Program-made: the position numbers and the translations under genes
Part shown: positions 29,029 through 40,104 of the stretch, one piece after another
Layout of the letters: each line of letters begins with the position of its first letter
How positions within the stretch are numbered: position 1 is the first letter of the stretch
Notes under the pieces: generated by a model
Seen by the model: the letters and a program-made list of their open reading frames with translations, nothing else
What the model was told of the DNA's origin: nothing
The model's database searches: none
Origin: Nitrosospira multiformis
GTDB lineage: Bacteria; Pseudomonadota; Gammaproteobacteria; Burkholderiales; Nitrosomonadaceae
DNA: 64,000 bases
Direction of reading: 5' to 3'
NCBI RefSeq assembly: GCF_900110185.1
Contig: NZ_FOCT01000004.1
Coordinates: 1-64,000, forward strand

Positions 29029-30384
29029 ATGCAACTGAACCCATCATTGATCCCTCATTCGTCAGAGCAGCACGCTGCCTGGGAGAAAGCGCTGCATGGT
29101 GCCGATGACGCGCTGCTGGCGCAGCTTGTAGCCGATGATGATCCTGCCGCTGCTCTCCTGGAACTTGAAAGCTACATCAATGGGATCTACGGCGGCAGCC
29201 AGTCCCTCTTATCCAGGCCGCTGCCGGATATCCGCTTCGAGGTGCGTCGGACGTTACCCTATGTGGATGAAATTCGGGATCGCCTAGGATGGCAGGTGCG
29301 GGATTTCGATCTTGGGCTGCTGCGCTTGATTCGTGGCTCGAGCGCGTTATCGCCCGTGCTGGGGGCAGGGGTCTCGATGGACGCAGGGGCGCCCTCCTGG
29401 CCCGAACTGGTGCGTTTGATGCTGGAGGAAACGCTCGACAAGGGTCTGGAGTTCTACGAGTCCGTTCCCGCCGCTGACAATCCGGCTCAGCCACCTATCG
29501 AGTTTCTTCCCGACGGCACGGTGCGCACGGGTGGAACCGGAACTTGGCGTTTCGAGCAACGCGTCAGCGAAGTGAAGCGCTATACGGCTGAGCAGGAACA
29601 AACCGCGAGGAACGTCCTTGCCGAGGTCAAGGCCAAAGGTTCTTCGACCGATGTCGAGACGCTCATGCACGGGGCGCAGGTCTGCTACGATCTTTGCGGC
29701 CAGCATCTTTTTCGTCTGCTCACGAAAATCATCTATACACGTGCGAAAGAGCCAAGCGAAGTCCATCGGGTTATTGCCGAACTGGCGCAGGCGCAAGAGG
29801 TACCCGTGCGCGGCCCTGGTTTGTTTCCCGGATGGGATTCAATTATCACCTACAATATCGATGCACTGATGTCGGAAGCGCTCGCGGAGCAGAAAATACC
29901 GCACGCCGCCTGGGCGATGAAGGGTGACAAGCTGCGGGGCAATCCGGATGAACTCGCTCAGAAGAGTTCATGGCATGAGCCTATCTTTCATCTTCACGGT
30001 TTTACGCCGCGGCGGCTGTTCATGATCACGAATGTGTGCTTTGTATTTTCCACTTCCCAGTACCTCACGACGTACAAAGGGCCGCGATCAAGGATATTGG
30101 AAGCGGTCTACGACGGATTTCTGGCGAATCCTGTGCACATTGCGCTTTATATAGGATGTTCTTTTGCCGATGAAGCGATGAACGGCCTCCTGCGTGAGGC
30201 CTTCGCGGAATACCCGGGGCGCTATCACTATGCATTGCTGAAATGGCCGCGAGACCGGAAAGGAAGAGAGCCGGACAGGAGCGAGATCGCAGCCGAGTCC
30301 GCAAAATATCTCGAGTTTGGGGTGCGGCCGGTTTGGTTCGATGATTTCGCCGAATTACCCGGGTTGATTCGGCAGCTGCAATGA
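29029..30384 (+). CDS. SIR2-like domain protein
   Basis: This 451-residue soluble protein has SIR2-type NAD-binding motifs: GAGVSMDAGAPSW (112-124), TYNID (274-278, with Asn276 and Asp278), HLHG (321-324, with His323 as the likely catalytic base) and GCSFADEAMN (376-385). No zinc-ribbon Cys pairs are seen, so it fits the SIR2_2 type, several members of which are NADases in phage defence rather than deacetylases. Residues 1-100 form a helical extension I do not recognise. AGGAAG precedes the ATG. It sits alone between prpC and prpD with no HerA, Argonaute, TIR or sensor partner next to it. A role in defence is inference. Confidence 0.8.
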   Translation: MQLNPSLIPHSSEQHAAWEKALHGADDALLAQLVADDDPAAALLELESYINGIYGGSQSLLSRPLPDIRFEVRRTLPYVDEIRDRLGWQVRDFDLGLLRLIRGSSALSPVLGAGVSMDAGAPSWPELVRLMLEETLDKGLEFYESVPAADNPAQPPIEFLPDGTVRTGGTGTWRFEQRVSEVKRYTAEQEQTARNVLAEVKAKGSSTDVETLMHGAQVCYDLCGQHLFRLLTKIIYTRAKEPSEVHRVIAELAQAQEVPVRGPGLFPGWDSIITYNIDALMSEALAEQKIPHAAWAMKGDKLRGNPDELAQKSSWHEPIFHLHGFTPRRLFMITNVCFVFSTSQYLTTYKGPRSRILEAVYDGFLANPVHIALYIGCSFADEAMNGLLREAFAEYPGRYHYALLKWPRDRKGREPDRSEIAAESAKYLEFGVRPVWFDDFAELPGLIRQLQ

Positions 30385-30491
30385 GGTGCGCCGCGATTTG
30401 CGATAACTATGCTGGAATCATTGGTGTCCTTTCTATTAATAGGCGCCTCTGAATATCGACCAGTCCTCGGATTTTCCGGCTTTCTGAGAAA

Positions 30492-31172
30492 TTAACGCCC
30501 GGAAGGTTGAACGCCTCTCAGTATCTTGCCTGGCGGTGGTGGGGGAGGAACGCCGGGCGGCGGCGGAGGTATGCTCACTGTTCCCTGCGGCGCGGGCGGC
30601 GGAGGTGGATAGGAAGAGGAAGAAGGCGGATAAGAAGGGGAGGTGTAACGACCTCCTGGATAGCTGTTCGTGACCTGGCCGTATACCGGTACCTGGTGTC
30701 CCTTGGCGTACATGCACTGCACGTAGGCGGCGTCATAACGCTCCTGGGAAATCGAACTCGAGGCTCCCGCGGTACCGATGCCAGCCAGGCTTCCTGCCAA
30801 CGCGCCGGTACCGGCTCCAATAGCTGCGCCGTGTCCGCCGCCCAGGGCAGCGCCAGCCGCAGCCCCTACTCCAGCACCTACGGCGGCGCTTCCCACCCCG
30901 CTGGATATCGAAGCGCGGCTCGGCGTATTCCCTCCCACCTGATCATGGGCAAACTGCCGGCAGAGGTAGTCGTCGTAGCGGAACTCGTCGAAGCTTCTTC
31001 CTGTGCCCGGCAGTGCCATCATGCTGGGACCTGTTGGCATACTGACGCATGCAGTGAGCGAAGTCAGCGCGAGCAACGGGAGGAACAACTTCCGGGATAA
31101 CTTCGCCCAGCGGACTTTATCTGAAACCAGGAATTTCTTGAATATGAATTGGATCATGACGGTTCCGTTCAT
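30492..31172 (-). CDS. Glycine-zipper lipoprotein with proline-rich tail
   Basis: This 226-residue protein has a signal segment ending in the lipobox LTAC (Cys42). A region of GxxxG repeats follows (about 92-135, GVGAAAGAALGGGHGAAIGAG), the glycine-zipper membrane motif of Rick_17kDa/YMGG-like lipoproteins. The tail (about 165-226) is Ser/Pro/Tyr-rich with runs of prolines. The start overlaps the stop of the upstream His-rich protein by 4 bases, so the two are translationally coupled. It likely sits in the envelope; function unknown. Confidence 0.7.
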   Translation of the reverse strand: MNGTVMIQFIFKKFLVSDKVRWAKLSRKLFLPLLALTSLTACVSMPTGPSMMALPGTGRSFDEFRYDDYLCRQFAHDQVGGNTPSRASISSGVGSAAVGAGVGAAAGAALGGGHGAAIGAGTGALAGSLAGIGTAGASSSISQERYDAAYVQCMYAKGHQVPVYGQVTNSYPGGRYTSPSYPPSSSSYPPPPPAPQGTVSIPPPPPGVPPPPPPGKILRGVQPSGR

Positions 31173-31684
31173 TGACCAGGTTGGGGCGCTACCTGCAGCC
31201 AGCCTTCAGGACAATTTTTGACATAGGGATAATAGCCTTCGGGATTACGGCAATAATGCCAGTAACTGGTCGCCGGGGGCTGGGGTTGGGGTTGGATCAC
31301 CGGTGGCTGCTGGATGTAAATAGGGGGCTGTGCCGGCGTTACAACCACTGGCGCTACAGGGGGATACGCATAACCGGGGGTGTAGCCATACCAGGGCGAA
31401 AACCCAGAAGCCGGATAGCCATAGGGCGCGTAACCGTACGCCGGCCCGTAGCGGTAGTAAGGAGGATAATAGGGTGATCTACCATAGTAACCCAGGCCAT
31501 AGCCACCCAATACTCCCAATCCGAAAGCCAATCCGGGGCCGTGCCAATGGCCCCCGTGATGGTGACCTCCGTGGTGACCTCCGTGGTGACCTCCGTGGTG
31601 ACCTCCCCCGCCTGCCCATGCCGCCGGTGCCGAAGATGATCCGAGTAAAATGAGGAAAGCGTACAAGAGTCCCATTTTTTTCAT
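31169..31684 (-). CDS. Secreted Gly/His/Tyr/Pro-rich protein
   Basis: This 171-residue protein has a signal peptide (MKKMGLLYAFLILLGSSSAP, cleavage near AAWA). A His-Gly block (GHHGGHHGGHHGGHHHGGHW) encoded by a 12-bp DNA repeat (31561-31608) follows, then a Gly/Tyr/Pro-rich middle, and a C-terminal motif YWHYCRNPEGYYPYVKNCPEGWL shared by many small proteobacterial exported proteins. The ATG at 31684 is chosen because GGAG lies 6 bases upstream; the frame opens earlier. The His block could bind metal ions. It is coupled to the glycine-zipper lipoprotein downstream. Function unknown. Confidence 0.7.
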   Translation of the reverse strand: MKKMGLLYAFLILLGSSSAPAAWAGGGGHHGGHHGGHHGGHHHGGHWHGPGLAFGLGVLGGYGLGYYGRSPYYPPYYRYGPAYGYAPYGYPASGFSPWYGYTPGYAYPPVAPVVVTPAQPPIYIQQPPVIQPQPQPPATSYWHYCRNPEGYYPYVKNCPEGWLQVAPQPGQ

Positions 31685-31944
31685 GCCCATCTCCACTTTG
31701 CGATTCCAGCCATTGAAATTACTCCTCCCTTTCCATGTATGATTTGGACCGTTCCGTGAGCAAAAAAAATTCTGGCTGGCTCGATGTTAATACGGATATA
31801 ACGCATCACCGGCGCTTTGGTTGTCATACTTGAATAATCCCTGACAAGCTTGGGCCTCCTTCTTTCGAAGCAAGAACAGTAGAGCTTCGGGCCCATGGTG
31901 CGGGTAGTAACGGCGTGCTTCGCCGTTCAATCGAAATAGAGAGG

Positions 31945-31970
31945 GTTTCCCGCTTTCGCGGGCATGACGG
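31945..31970. repeat. REP-like palindrome
   Basis: The palindrome CCCGCTTTCGCGGG with flanking CATGACGG belongs to a dispersed repeat type very common in betaproteobacterial intergenic DNA. It lies in the 482-base gap between the His-rich protein gene and prpD (31685-32166). Apart from this and the 20-bp duplication I see no gene there. Confidence 0.5.
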
Positions 31971-32016
31971 CATCTCGATAGACCGATGCCGAGGAGCCCT
32001 TGGTTTTGGTCTTGAC

Positions 32017-32056
32017 TGCTAATTTATTCCGGACAGTGCTAATTTATTCCGGACAG
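32017..32056. repeat. Perfect 20-bp tandem duplication
   Basis: The sequence TGCTAATTTATTCCGGACAG occurs twice back to back (32017-32036, 32037-32056), about 110 bases before the prpD start. It contains CCGGA and an A/T-rich core and may be a mobile-element end or a duplicated binding site. It lies near the right border of the accessory insert between prpC and prpD. Confidence 0.9.
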
Positions 32057-32166
32057 AAGGGCGGAAGGGCGTTTTTGCAGGTAAGACGATGTCAAGAAGG
32101 AAGAACAGCTTCTTCTTTCGCCGCACAGACTCTCCTTGTTGGAGTGCAGGCTCTATAATATGCCCC

Positions 32167-33618
32167 ATGTCATCCGCATCCTCCAACGTCCGTCCCCAAC
32201 CTGACCAGGTTCTGGTCGATATTGCAGATTACGTGGGGGGGCGGGATATTCAAAGCGATCTGGCTTACGTTACCGCGCGTCACTGCCTGATGGACTCTCT
32301 GGGATGCGCCATGGAAGCGCTTACATATCCGGCCTGCACCAAGCTGCTTGGGCCGCTCGTGTCCGGTGCTGCCGCATTTGAAGGCGGCGCGAGGATTCCG
32401 GGTACGCGGTTTCAGCTCGGTCCGGTGGAGGCGGCCTTCAATATCGGCACCATGATTCGCTGGCTCGATTTCAACGATACATGGCTGGCGGCGGAATGGG
32501 GTCATCCATCCGATAATCTTGGGGCGATACTGGCTGTGGCCGACTGGCTTGCGCGGAGTGCCCCGAGCGGGAGACGACGACCGCTCATGCGGGACGTATT
32601 GACCGCGATGATAAAAGCATACGAGATTCAGGGTTGCCTGGCTTTGGAAAACAGCTTCAATAAGGTGGGGCTGGATCATGTGGTGCTGGTTAAAGTCGCA
32701 TCCACAGCCGTCATCACGCATCTGTTGGGGGGCAGCCGCGACCAGATCATCGATGCGCTTTCCCAGGCGTGGGTGGATGGGCAGGCGCTGCGCACGTATC
32801 GTCATGCCCCCAACACCGGCTCGCGCAAATCCTGGGCCGCGGGGGATGCTACCAGCCGAGCAGTATGGCTCGCGCTGATCACCCTCAAGGGGGAGACAGG
32901 CTACCCTTCAGCACTTACCGCGAAAACCTGGGGATTCTACGACGTGCTGTTCAAGGGAGAACCTTTCAAATTCCAGAGGCCTCCCGAGCGATGGCATTCC
33001 TATGTGATGGAAAATGTGCTGCTCAAGATTTCGTTCCCTGCCGAATTCCACTCCCAGACGGCGGCGGAGTGTGCGATGCAACTATACCCGCGGGTGAAGG
33101 ATCGGATTGCAGATATCCGGAAAATAACGATCCGTACCCACGAAGCCGCGATTCGTATCATCGACAAGAAGGGTCCGCTCAACAGCCCGGCCGACCGAGA
33201 CCATTGCATGCAGTATATCGTTGCAGTGCCGCTTATTTTCGGCAGGCTTACCTCTGCCGATTATGAGGATGTCGTGGCCGCTGATCCGCGCATCGATGAG
33301 TTGCGGAACAAGATAATCTGCGTCGAGGACCCGCAGTTCACAAAGGATTATTACGATCCTGAAAAACGCTCCATCGCAAACGGTCTTACCCTGGAATTCA
33401 AGGATGGCAGTAAACTGGAGGAAGTGGTGGTGGAGTATCCCATCGGCCACAGGCTGCGCCGAAGCGAAGGCATTCCGCTACTGGAAGAAAAGTTCAGAAT
33501 CAATCTTGCGCGTCGCTTCCCGGTCCACCAGTGCGCGGCAATTATGAATGCCTGTCATGATCAAAGCAGGCTGGAAGCGATGCCGGTTCACGAGTTCATC
33601 GATCTGTTCGTGGTCTAG
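32167..33618 (+). CDS. prpD: 2-methylcitrate dehydratase PrpD
   Basis: This 483-residue MmgE/PrpD-family enzyme dehydrates 2-methylcitrate; the length equals that of E. coli PrpD. Typical blocks are [63 protein letters not shown] and [14 protein letters not shown]. The frame is open 26 codons further upstream, but the ATG at 32167 matches the family start. It is separated from prpB-prpC by 3.6 kb of unrelated genes. Its stop shares the bases CTAG with the stop of the convergent membrane-protein gene. Confidence 0.95.
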   Translation: MSSASSNVRPQPDQVLVDIADYVGGRDIQSDLAYVTARHCLMDSLGCAMEALTYPACTKLLGPLVSGAAAFEGGARIPGTRFQLGPVEAAFNIGTMIRWLDFNDTWLAAEWGHPSDNLGAILAVADWLARSAPSGRRRPLMRDVLTAMIKAYEIQGCLALENSFNKVGLDHVVLVKVASTAVITHLLGGSRDQIIDALSQAWVDGQALRTYRHAPNTGSRKSWAAGDATSRAVWLALITLKGETGYPSALTAKTWGFYDVLFKGEPFKFQRPPERWHSYVMENVLLKISFPAEFHSQTAAECAMQLYPRVKDRIADIRKITIRTHEAAIRIIDKKGPLNSPADRDHCMQYIVAVPLIFGRLTSADYEDVVAADPRIDELRNKIICVEDPQFTKDYYDPEKRSIANGLTLEFKDGSKLEEVVVEYPIGHRLRRSEGIPLLEEKFRINLARRFPVHQCAAIMNACHDQSRLEAMPVHEFIDLFVV

Positions 33619-35123
33619 GCATTCCCGGTTTTGACGTCCGGAACATGCGCCGGGATAGGCTCGCTTTCGGCAGGATCATGACAGCTTTCCTGCTGGGAAG
33701 AGTTTGTATTCAGCAGTATCCGGAGAGTATTGAGCCTCAATTTCCACGAAGCGACGGTTGCCGCGTCTGCTGACAAGGCAGCCAGCAATTGTTCCACCCC
33801 GTCGCTATGTGAGGCGGCGCAGGTGGAGAAGAAACAGTGAAGCTCCTCACTGTTCGTGATGCCTGTCCGCTGCGCAAAACCGGGATAATCTTCACGCAGA
33901 TGAGAAGCCAGCCAGGCCTGATCGATCCATTGCTTCAACTGGCCATAGCTGAAGCAGGTGCGTATCGCGAGATCCACAGGGTCAGCATTGCTGAGGTTTT
34001 CGATATTATCGAATCCTTCCCGCTCCAGTCTCAATTCGTGCGAGTAGCTCATTCCTGCCAGCATGGAAAGCGGCAGCGCACGGTAGCTCATGGCGGGAAT
34101 CATTCCTCTGGTCAGTTTAATGACGATCCGCTCAATTCCGAGTGCGGTCCGTTTCGGATAGAAACCGAGAAAGAAAGCAACAAGAGGCAAGAGGCTCAAT
34201 CTGGCAGGCAACGGGACTTCCTGCTTCGAAAGTGGTTTTTCGTCATTGCCTGATCTTTCAGGAGATGCGGTTTCTCTGGGTTCCTCGCCGGTAGAAGGCG
34301 TTGGGGGTGTGGAGGGCGCGGGTGTCGTGGCATTCACGTCGGAGGGTGCAGCGGTTGGGGGCGCAGCAGTTGAGGATGCATTCACCTCGAGTTCGTGTGG
34401 CAGGAGCAGATCGAACGCAAAGGAGAGCACCAACGCCAGCAGGCTTGCGACGATCATGCGGATAGCGCCATCGACGAACGTATTGGAAGTCAGATCCATC
34501 GTGAAGTAGGCACGGACGACAGAACCGATGAAATAGACGTAAGCGCCAAGGAATCCGAACTGGAAAGCCGTCAGGTTGCGGACGAGGTGGGAATAATAGG
34601 AACTGTTACCCGTTTCATACAGTTCCATGAAGGGACCCATCATCAACATGTTCGCCCCGAGACTGAAATCCACGCCAAGTTCCGCGGACGAGGAAACGGG
34701 TTTGAACAGCAACAGAATGGAACTACCGAGCAGCACGACGACCGTCGTCAGCCAGACGCTTCCCCTGTAAGTGCCAAAGGAAGCCCGTCTTCCCATTCGC
34801 TGACGGATTTCACTGCGCCGCTCAGGTGGAACGTCGCGATACAAACGGCGTTCCTTGCGATTGGCCATCTTCATCGTGTAGCTCAAGGCGAGCGATGGCA
34901 CAACCAGAACTGCCACCAGGGTCATGATAAGGTTGTACTGGAAGAAGATCGGGTCAAACCAGTGCGCGACTGCACGGAAATCCCGATATGCAGCTGTACC
35001 GGGCCCCGGCGTTGTCCCAAATGCGGATTCCAGTCCCAGGCTCGCGATGAAGATCGTTGGTACCGCAAATACCAGCCAATCGTACCAGTGCATGTCCCGT
35101 TTTTTGCTCTCGTTCGGATCCAT
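33615..35123 (-). CDS. Multi-pass membrane protein of unknown function
   Basis: I do not recognise this 502-residue protein. It starts [19 protein letters not shown] and has about five membrane helices in the first 245 residues, then a Pro/Thr/Ser-rich linker (about 248-300) and one more hydrophobic segment ([19 protein letters not shown]). A helical cytoplasmic-type C-terminal region of about 150 residues follows, including [20 protein letters not shown], which looks like a helix-hairpin-helix-type fold. The last 20 residues are acidic/polar. It starts 10 bases after the lipase gene stop and is almost certainly co-expressed with it. The ATG at 35123 is chosen over an earlier open frame that would run through the lipase gene. 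Confidence 0.65.
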   Translation of the reverse strand: MDPNESKKRDMHWYDWLVFAVPTIFIASLGLESAFGTTPGPGTAAYRDFRAVAHWFDPIFFQYNLIMTLVAVLVVPSLALSYTMKMANRKERRLYRDVPPERRSEIRQRMGRRASFGTYRGSVWLTTVVVLLGSSILLLFKPVSSSAELGVDFSLGANMLMMGPFMELYETGNSSYYSHLVRNLTAFQFGFLGAYVYFIGSVVRAYFTMDLTSNTFVDGAIRMIVASLLALVLSFAFDLLLPHELEVNASSTAAPPTAAPSDVNATTPAPSTPPTPSTGEEPRETASPERSGNDEKPLSKQEVPLPARLSLLPLVAFFLGFYPKRTALGIERIVIKLTRGMIPAMSYRALPLSMLAGMSYSHELRLEREGFDNIENLSNADPVDLAIRTCFSYGQLKQWIDQAWLASHLREDYPGFAQRTGITNSEELHCFFSTCAASHSDGVEQLLAALSADAATVASWKLRLNTLRILLNTNSSQQESCHDPAESEPIPAHVPDVKTGNA

Positions 35124-35133
35124 ACACGTCTTT

Positions 35134-35862
35134 TCAACTTTCCTTGCCTTCTGCCGCAGCGATTGCTTGCCGCGCAGCCTCGATCCAGAATTGACGATGA
35201 TTGAAAGGCCGTGCGGATTGCCTGTCCGGCAAAGCCAGACTCCAGCCCAGAAGCTCAATATGGTCAGCTCGCAGTGTTCCCCGAAATTTTCCCCATCCGG
35301 CAGAGACCACGGGAACCATGCCGTCGTTGTCTTCCCGCATTACTTTGCCATAGGGCCGAAGCCAGAAGGGGAGTTCCTCTAAAGGGCGGCAGCTTGCATA
35401 GGAGGAATAGGCTACATCCGGTCTATCCGGGATCTGCATCGCTTCGCACGAGACGGGAGTCAGTTCGGCGAGCGCCGGAGTGCCAATATGTCGAATCCAG
35501 GCAGGAACAGGTCCTTTGGCTTCGAGGAACCATTGTGCCAGGGGCGAACCGCGATGCGGAGTGGAAACAGTAAGCAGGCTTTTTACGCGCCGGTCCGGAT
35601 CGAGGTGGCTGATGAGATACCGGGCATCGAGTCCACCCATACTATGGGCGACCAGGGCAAAAACCGGCGCGCGTCCGCGGAAAAGTTTATTTGCGAGTGT
35701 TTCCGCACGTTCCGCTATGGTTCCAGCGCCAGGGACTTCCGGTATAAGGGGCTTGATATCTTTGCGGGCTAATGCCTTTTCCACGCCGCGAAATTGTTCT
35801 ATGGGCCCCCACCGCGAGAAGCCGAGAAAGCCGTGCAACAGCACCACCGTTGGGGTTGACAT
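35134..35862 (-). CDS. Alpha/beta-hydrolase, triacylglycerol-lipase/PGAP1-like
   Basis: This 242-residue hydrolase has the lipase oxyanion loop LLHGFLG (His10), the nucleophile elbow AHSMGG (Ser74), Asp180 in NDGMVP and His201 in ADHIELLG: a complete catalytic triad in the order of bacterial lipases. No signal peptide is visible, so it probably acts in the cytoplasm. The ATG at 35862 (MSTPTVVLLHG) has an AAGG site upstream; an in-frame start 11 codons earlier is possible. It is coupled to the membrane protein downstream. The substrate is unknown; lipid or ester hydrolysis is inferred from the fold. Confidence 0.85.
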   Translation of the reverse strand: MSTPTVVLLHGFLGFSRWGPIEQFRGVEKALARKDIKPLIPEVPGAGTIAERAETLANKLFRGRAPVFALVAHSMGGLDARYLISHLDPDRRVKSLLTVSTPHRGSPLAQWFLEAKGPVPAWIRHIGTPALAELTPVSCEAMQIPDRPDVAYSSYASCRPLEELPFWLRPYGKVMREDNDGMVPVVSAGWGKFRGTLRADHIELLGWSLALPDRQSARPFNHRQFWIEAARQAIAAAEGKES

Positions 35863-36170
35863 GTAACCTTGCTCGCAATAAATGAACTCATCCAATGATG
35901 CTCACAGTCGCGTTGCTGCCCGCGTCTGTCAACTTATCGCGCCACGATATTTGACAACGATATCCTGCTACCTGATTTCCTATTATAGGATATTCCGCAT
36001 TCTGCGTCGGGCTGTATTTATGCAATCAACATGACGTGATCTCGCCGATCTCATCGACCCTGGATATTTTGTTGACATGCCTGCCCAGTTTGATCCGGAG
36101 ACACGGTTTTACCGGTGCAAGTAAATCCACAATGACATGTTCAGTCACTTCCTAAGGGGAATATAATTTG

Positions 36171-36293
36171 ATGAGGGAATTAAACTCCAATCGGAAGCCG
36201 GATCAGGACGAGGACTGTCCTGGATTGTACCTTGGAGTTCTGAACGTGATTTCGACCGCCGTGCTGTTTACCTGCTTTGAGCGGCCGTATTGA
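36171..36293 (+). CDS. Possible 40-residue membrane peptide upstream of the SDR gene
   Basis: In the 446-base gap after the lipase gene (35863-36308) a short frame starts at ATG 36171 behind AAGGGGA (36154-36160) and ends at TGA 36293, 15 bases before the SDR ATG. The peptide MRELNSNRKPDQDEDCPGLY continues LGVLNVISTAVLFTCF, a polar start followed by a hydrophobic stretch. This could be a small membrane protein or a leader peptide. There is no homology evidence. The remaining gap sequence shows no other gene. Confidence 0.35.
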   Translation: MRELNSNRKPDQDEDCPGLYLGVLNVISTAVLFTCFERPY

Positions 36294-36308
36294 GCGAGGA
36301 GCCGTAAG

Positions 36309-37073
36309 ATGAAAATGGCATACGATATCAGCGGAAAGACTGCTCTTGTGACAGGAGCAAATCGTGGAATAGGCAAGGCGATTGTCGAGGCACTGCTGCA
36401 TCATGGTGCGATGAAAGTCTATGCAGCGGTGCGCAACCCCGATTCCGCCAATCCACTGGTAGAGCGCTTTGGCGATAGAGTGATTCCAGTTCATCTGGAT
36501 TTGACCATGCCGGAAAGCATTGCAGCATTGGCTGACAGAGCCCCGGATGTTCAGGTGGTGGTCAACAATGCGGCGGTTTTCAAGACCTCCACCCCGCTGG
36601 ATGCCGGTGCAATAGACGCGCTTGAGACGGCAATGAAGATCAATGTGTACGGACTCATTCGCATGGCTCAAACCTTCGCCCCCATTCTCGCAAAAAACGG
36701 AGGAGGCGCATTCATCCAGCTCAATTCAGTTGCATCCTTGAAGTGCGCTCCAAATTTTGCGACGCATTCGGCATCCAAGGCCGCTGCCTACTCCATTACC
36801 CAGGCATTGCGTGAGCTGCTGGCACGGCAGGGTACGGCGGTACTGAGTGTACATCCCGGCCTGATCGCAACAGACATGAGCAGCACTGCCGGATTGGCAG
36901 GTACCGCCGCGCCTCCCTCTGCCGTTGCAGAAGGTATAATCGCTGCGCTGCGATCAGGGGATTTTCACCTTTTTCCCGACCCTATGGCTCAACGTATCGG
37001 AAATGCGTACCGGAGTTTTTCTGAAAATGTCATTGAAGCGGACATTGAAGAATACAGGGCGGAAAAGCAATAA
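36309..37073 (+). CDS. Short-chain dehydrogenase/reductase with altered active site
   Basis: This 254-residue classical SDR has a Rossmann start GKTALVTGANRGIGKAIVEA (cofactor motif TGxxxGIG), VNNAAV (NNAG equivalent), the structural Asn112 in KINVYG and Ser140/Ser143 in NSVAS. The catalytic YxxxK motif reads His153-Ser-Ala-Ser-Lys157: the near-invariant Tyr is replaced by His through a single base (CAT for TAT). A GAGGAG ribosome-binding site precedes the ATG. The substrate cannot be predicted. It lies between the lipase pair and acnA. Confidence 0.88.
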   Translation: MKMAYDISGKTALVTGANRGIGKAIVEALLHHGAMKVYAAVRNPDSANPLVERFGDRVIPVHLDLTMPESIAALADRAPDVQVVVNNAAVFKTSTPLDAGAIDALETAMKINVYGLIRMAQTFAPILAKNGGGAFIQLNSVASLKCAPNFATHSASKAAAYSITQALRELLARQGTAVLSVHPGLIATDMSSTAGLAGTAAPPSAVAEGIIAALRSGDFHLFPDPMAQRIGNAYRSFSENVIEADIEEYRAEKQ

Positions 37074-37171
37074 GTGCCGGCGGACGCAATCCGGGCAGGA
37101 TCCGTCTGGCAAGATCGATATCCATGAGGGCGGCATCATGAAGATGCAGAAATTTTTCAAGGAGTGCATTT

Positions 37172-40012
<2,841 letters not shown>

Positions 40013-40104
40013 ATGCAAGAAATGCGGCGGCAAGGCCGGGTGACTCGGCTCGAACTCGGGTCGGGGAGGAAAACCTGTTCTTGCCGAGCAACCCGGGGCT
40101 CTCC

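Noticed and set aside
28914..29108. 64-codon plus-strand frame before the SIR2 gene
   Set aside because: It overlaps the SIR2 start in another frame and has no ribosome-binding site, whereas SIR2 has AGGAAG.
31681..31896. 71-codon minus-strand frame upstream of the His-rich protein
   Set aside because: No domain, no ribosome-binding site, and it overlaps the better-supported start at 31684.
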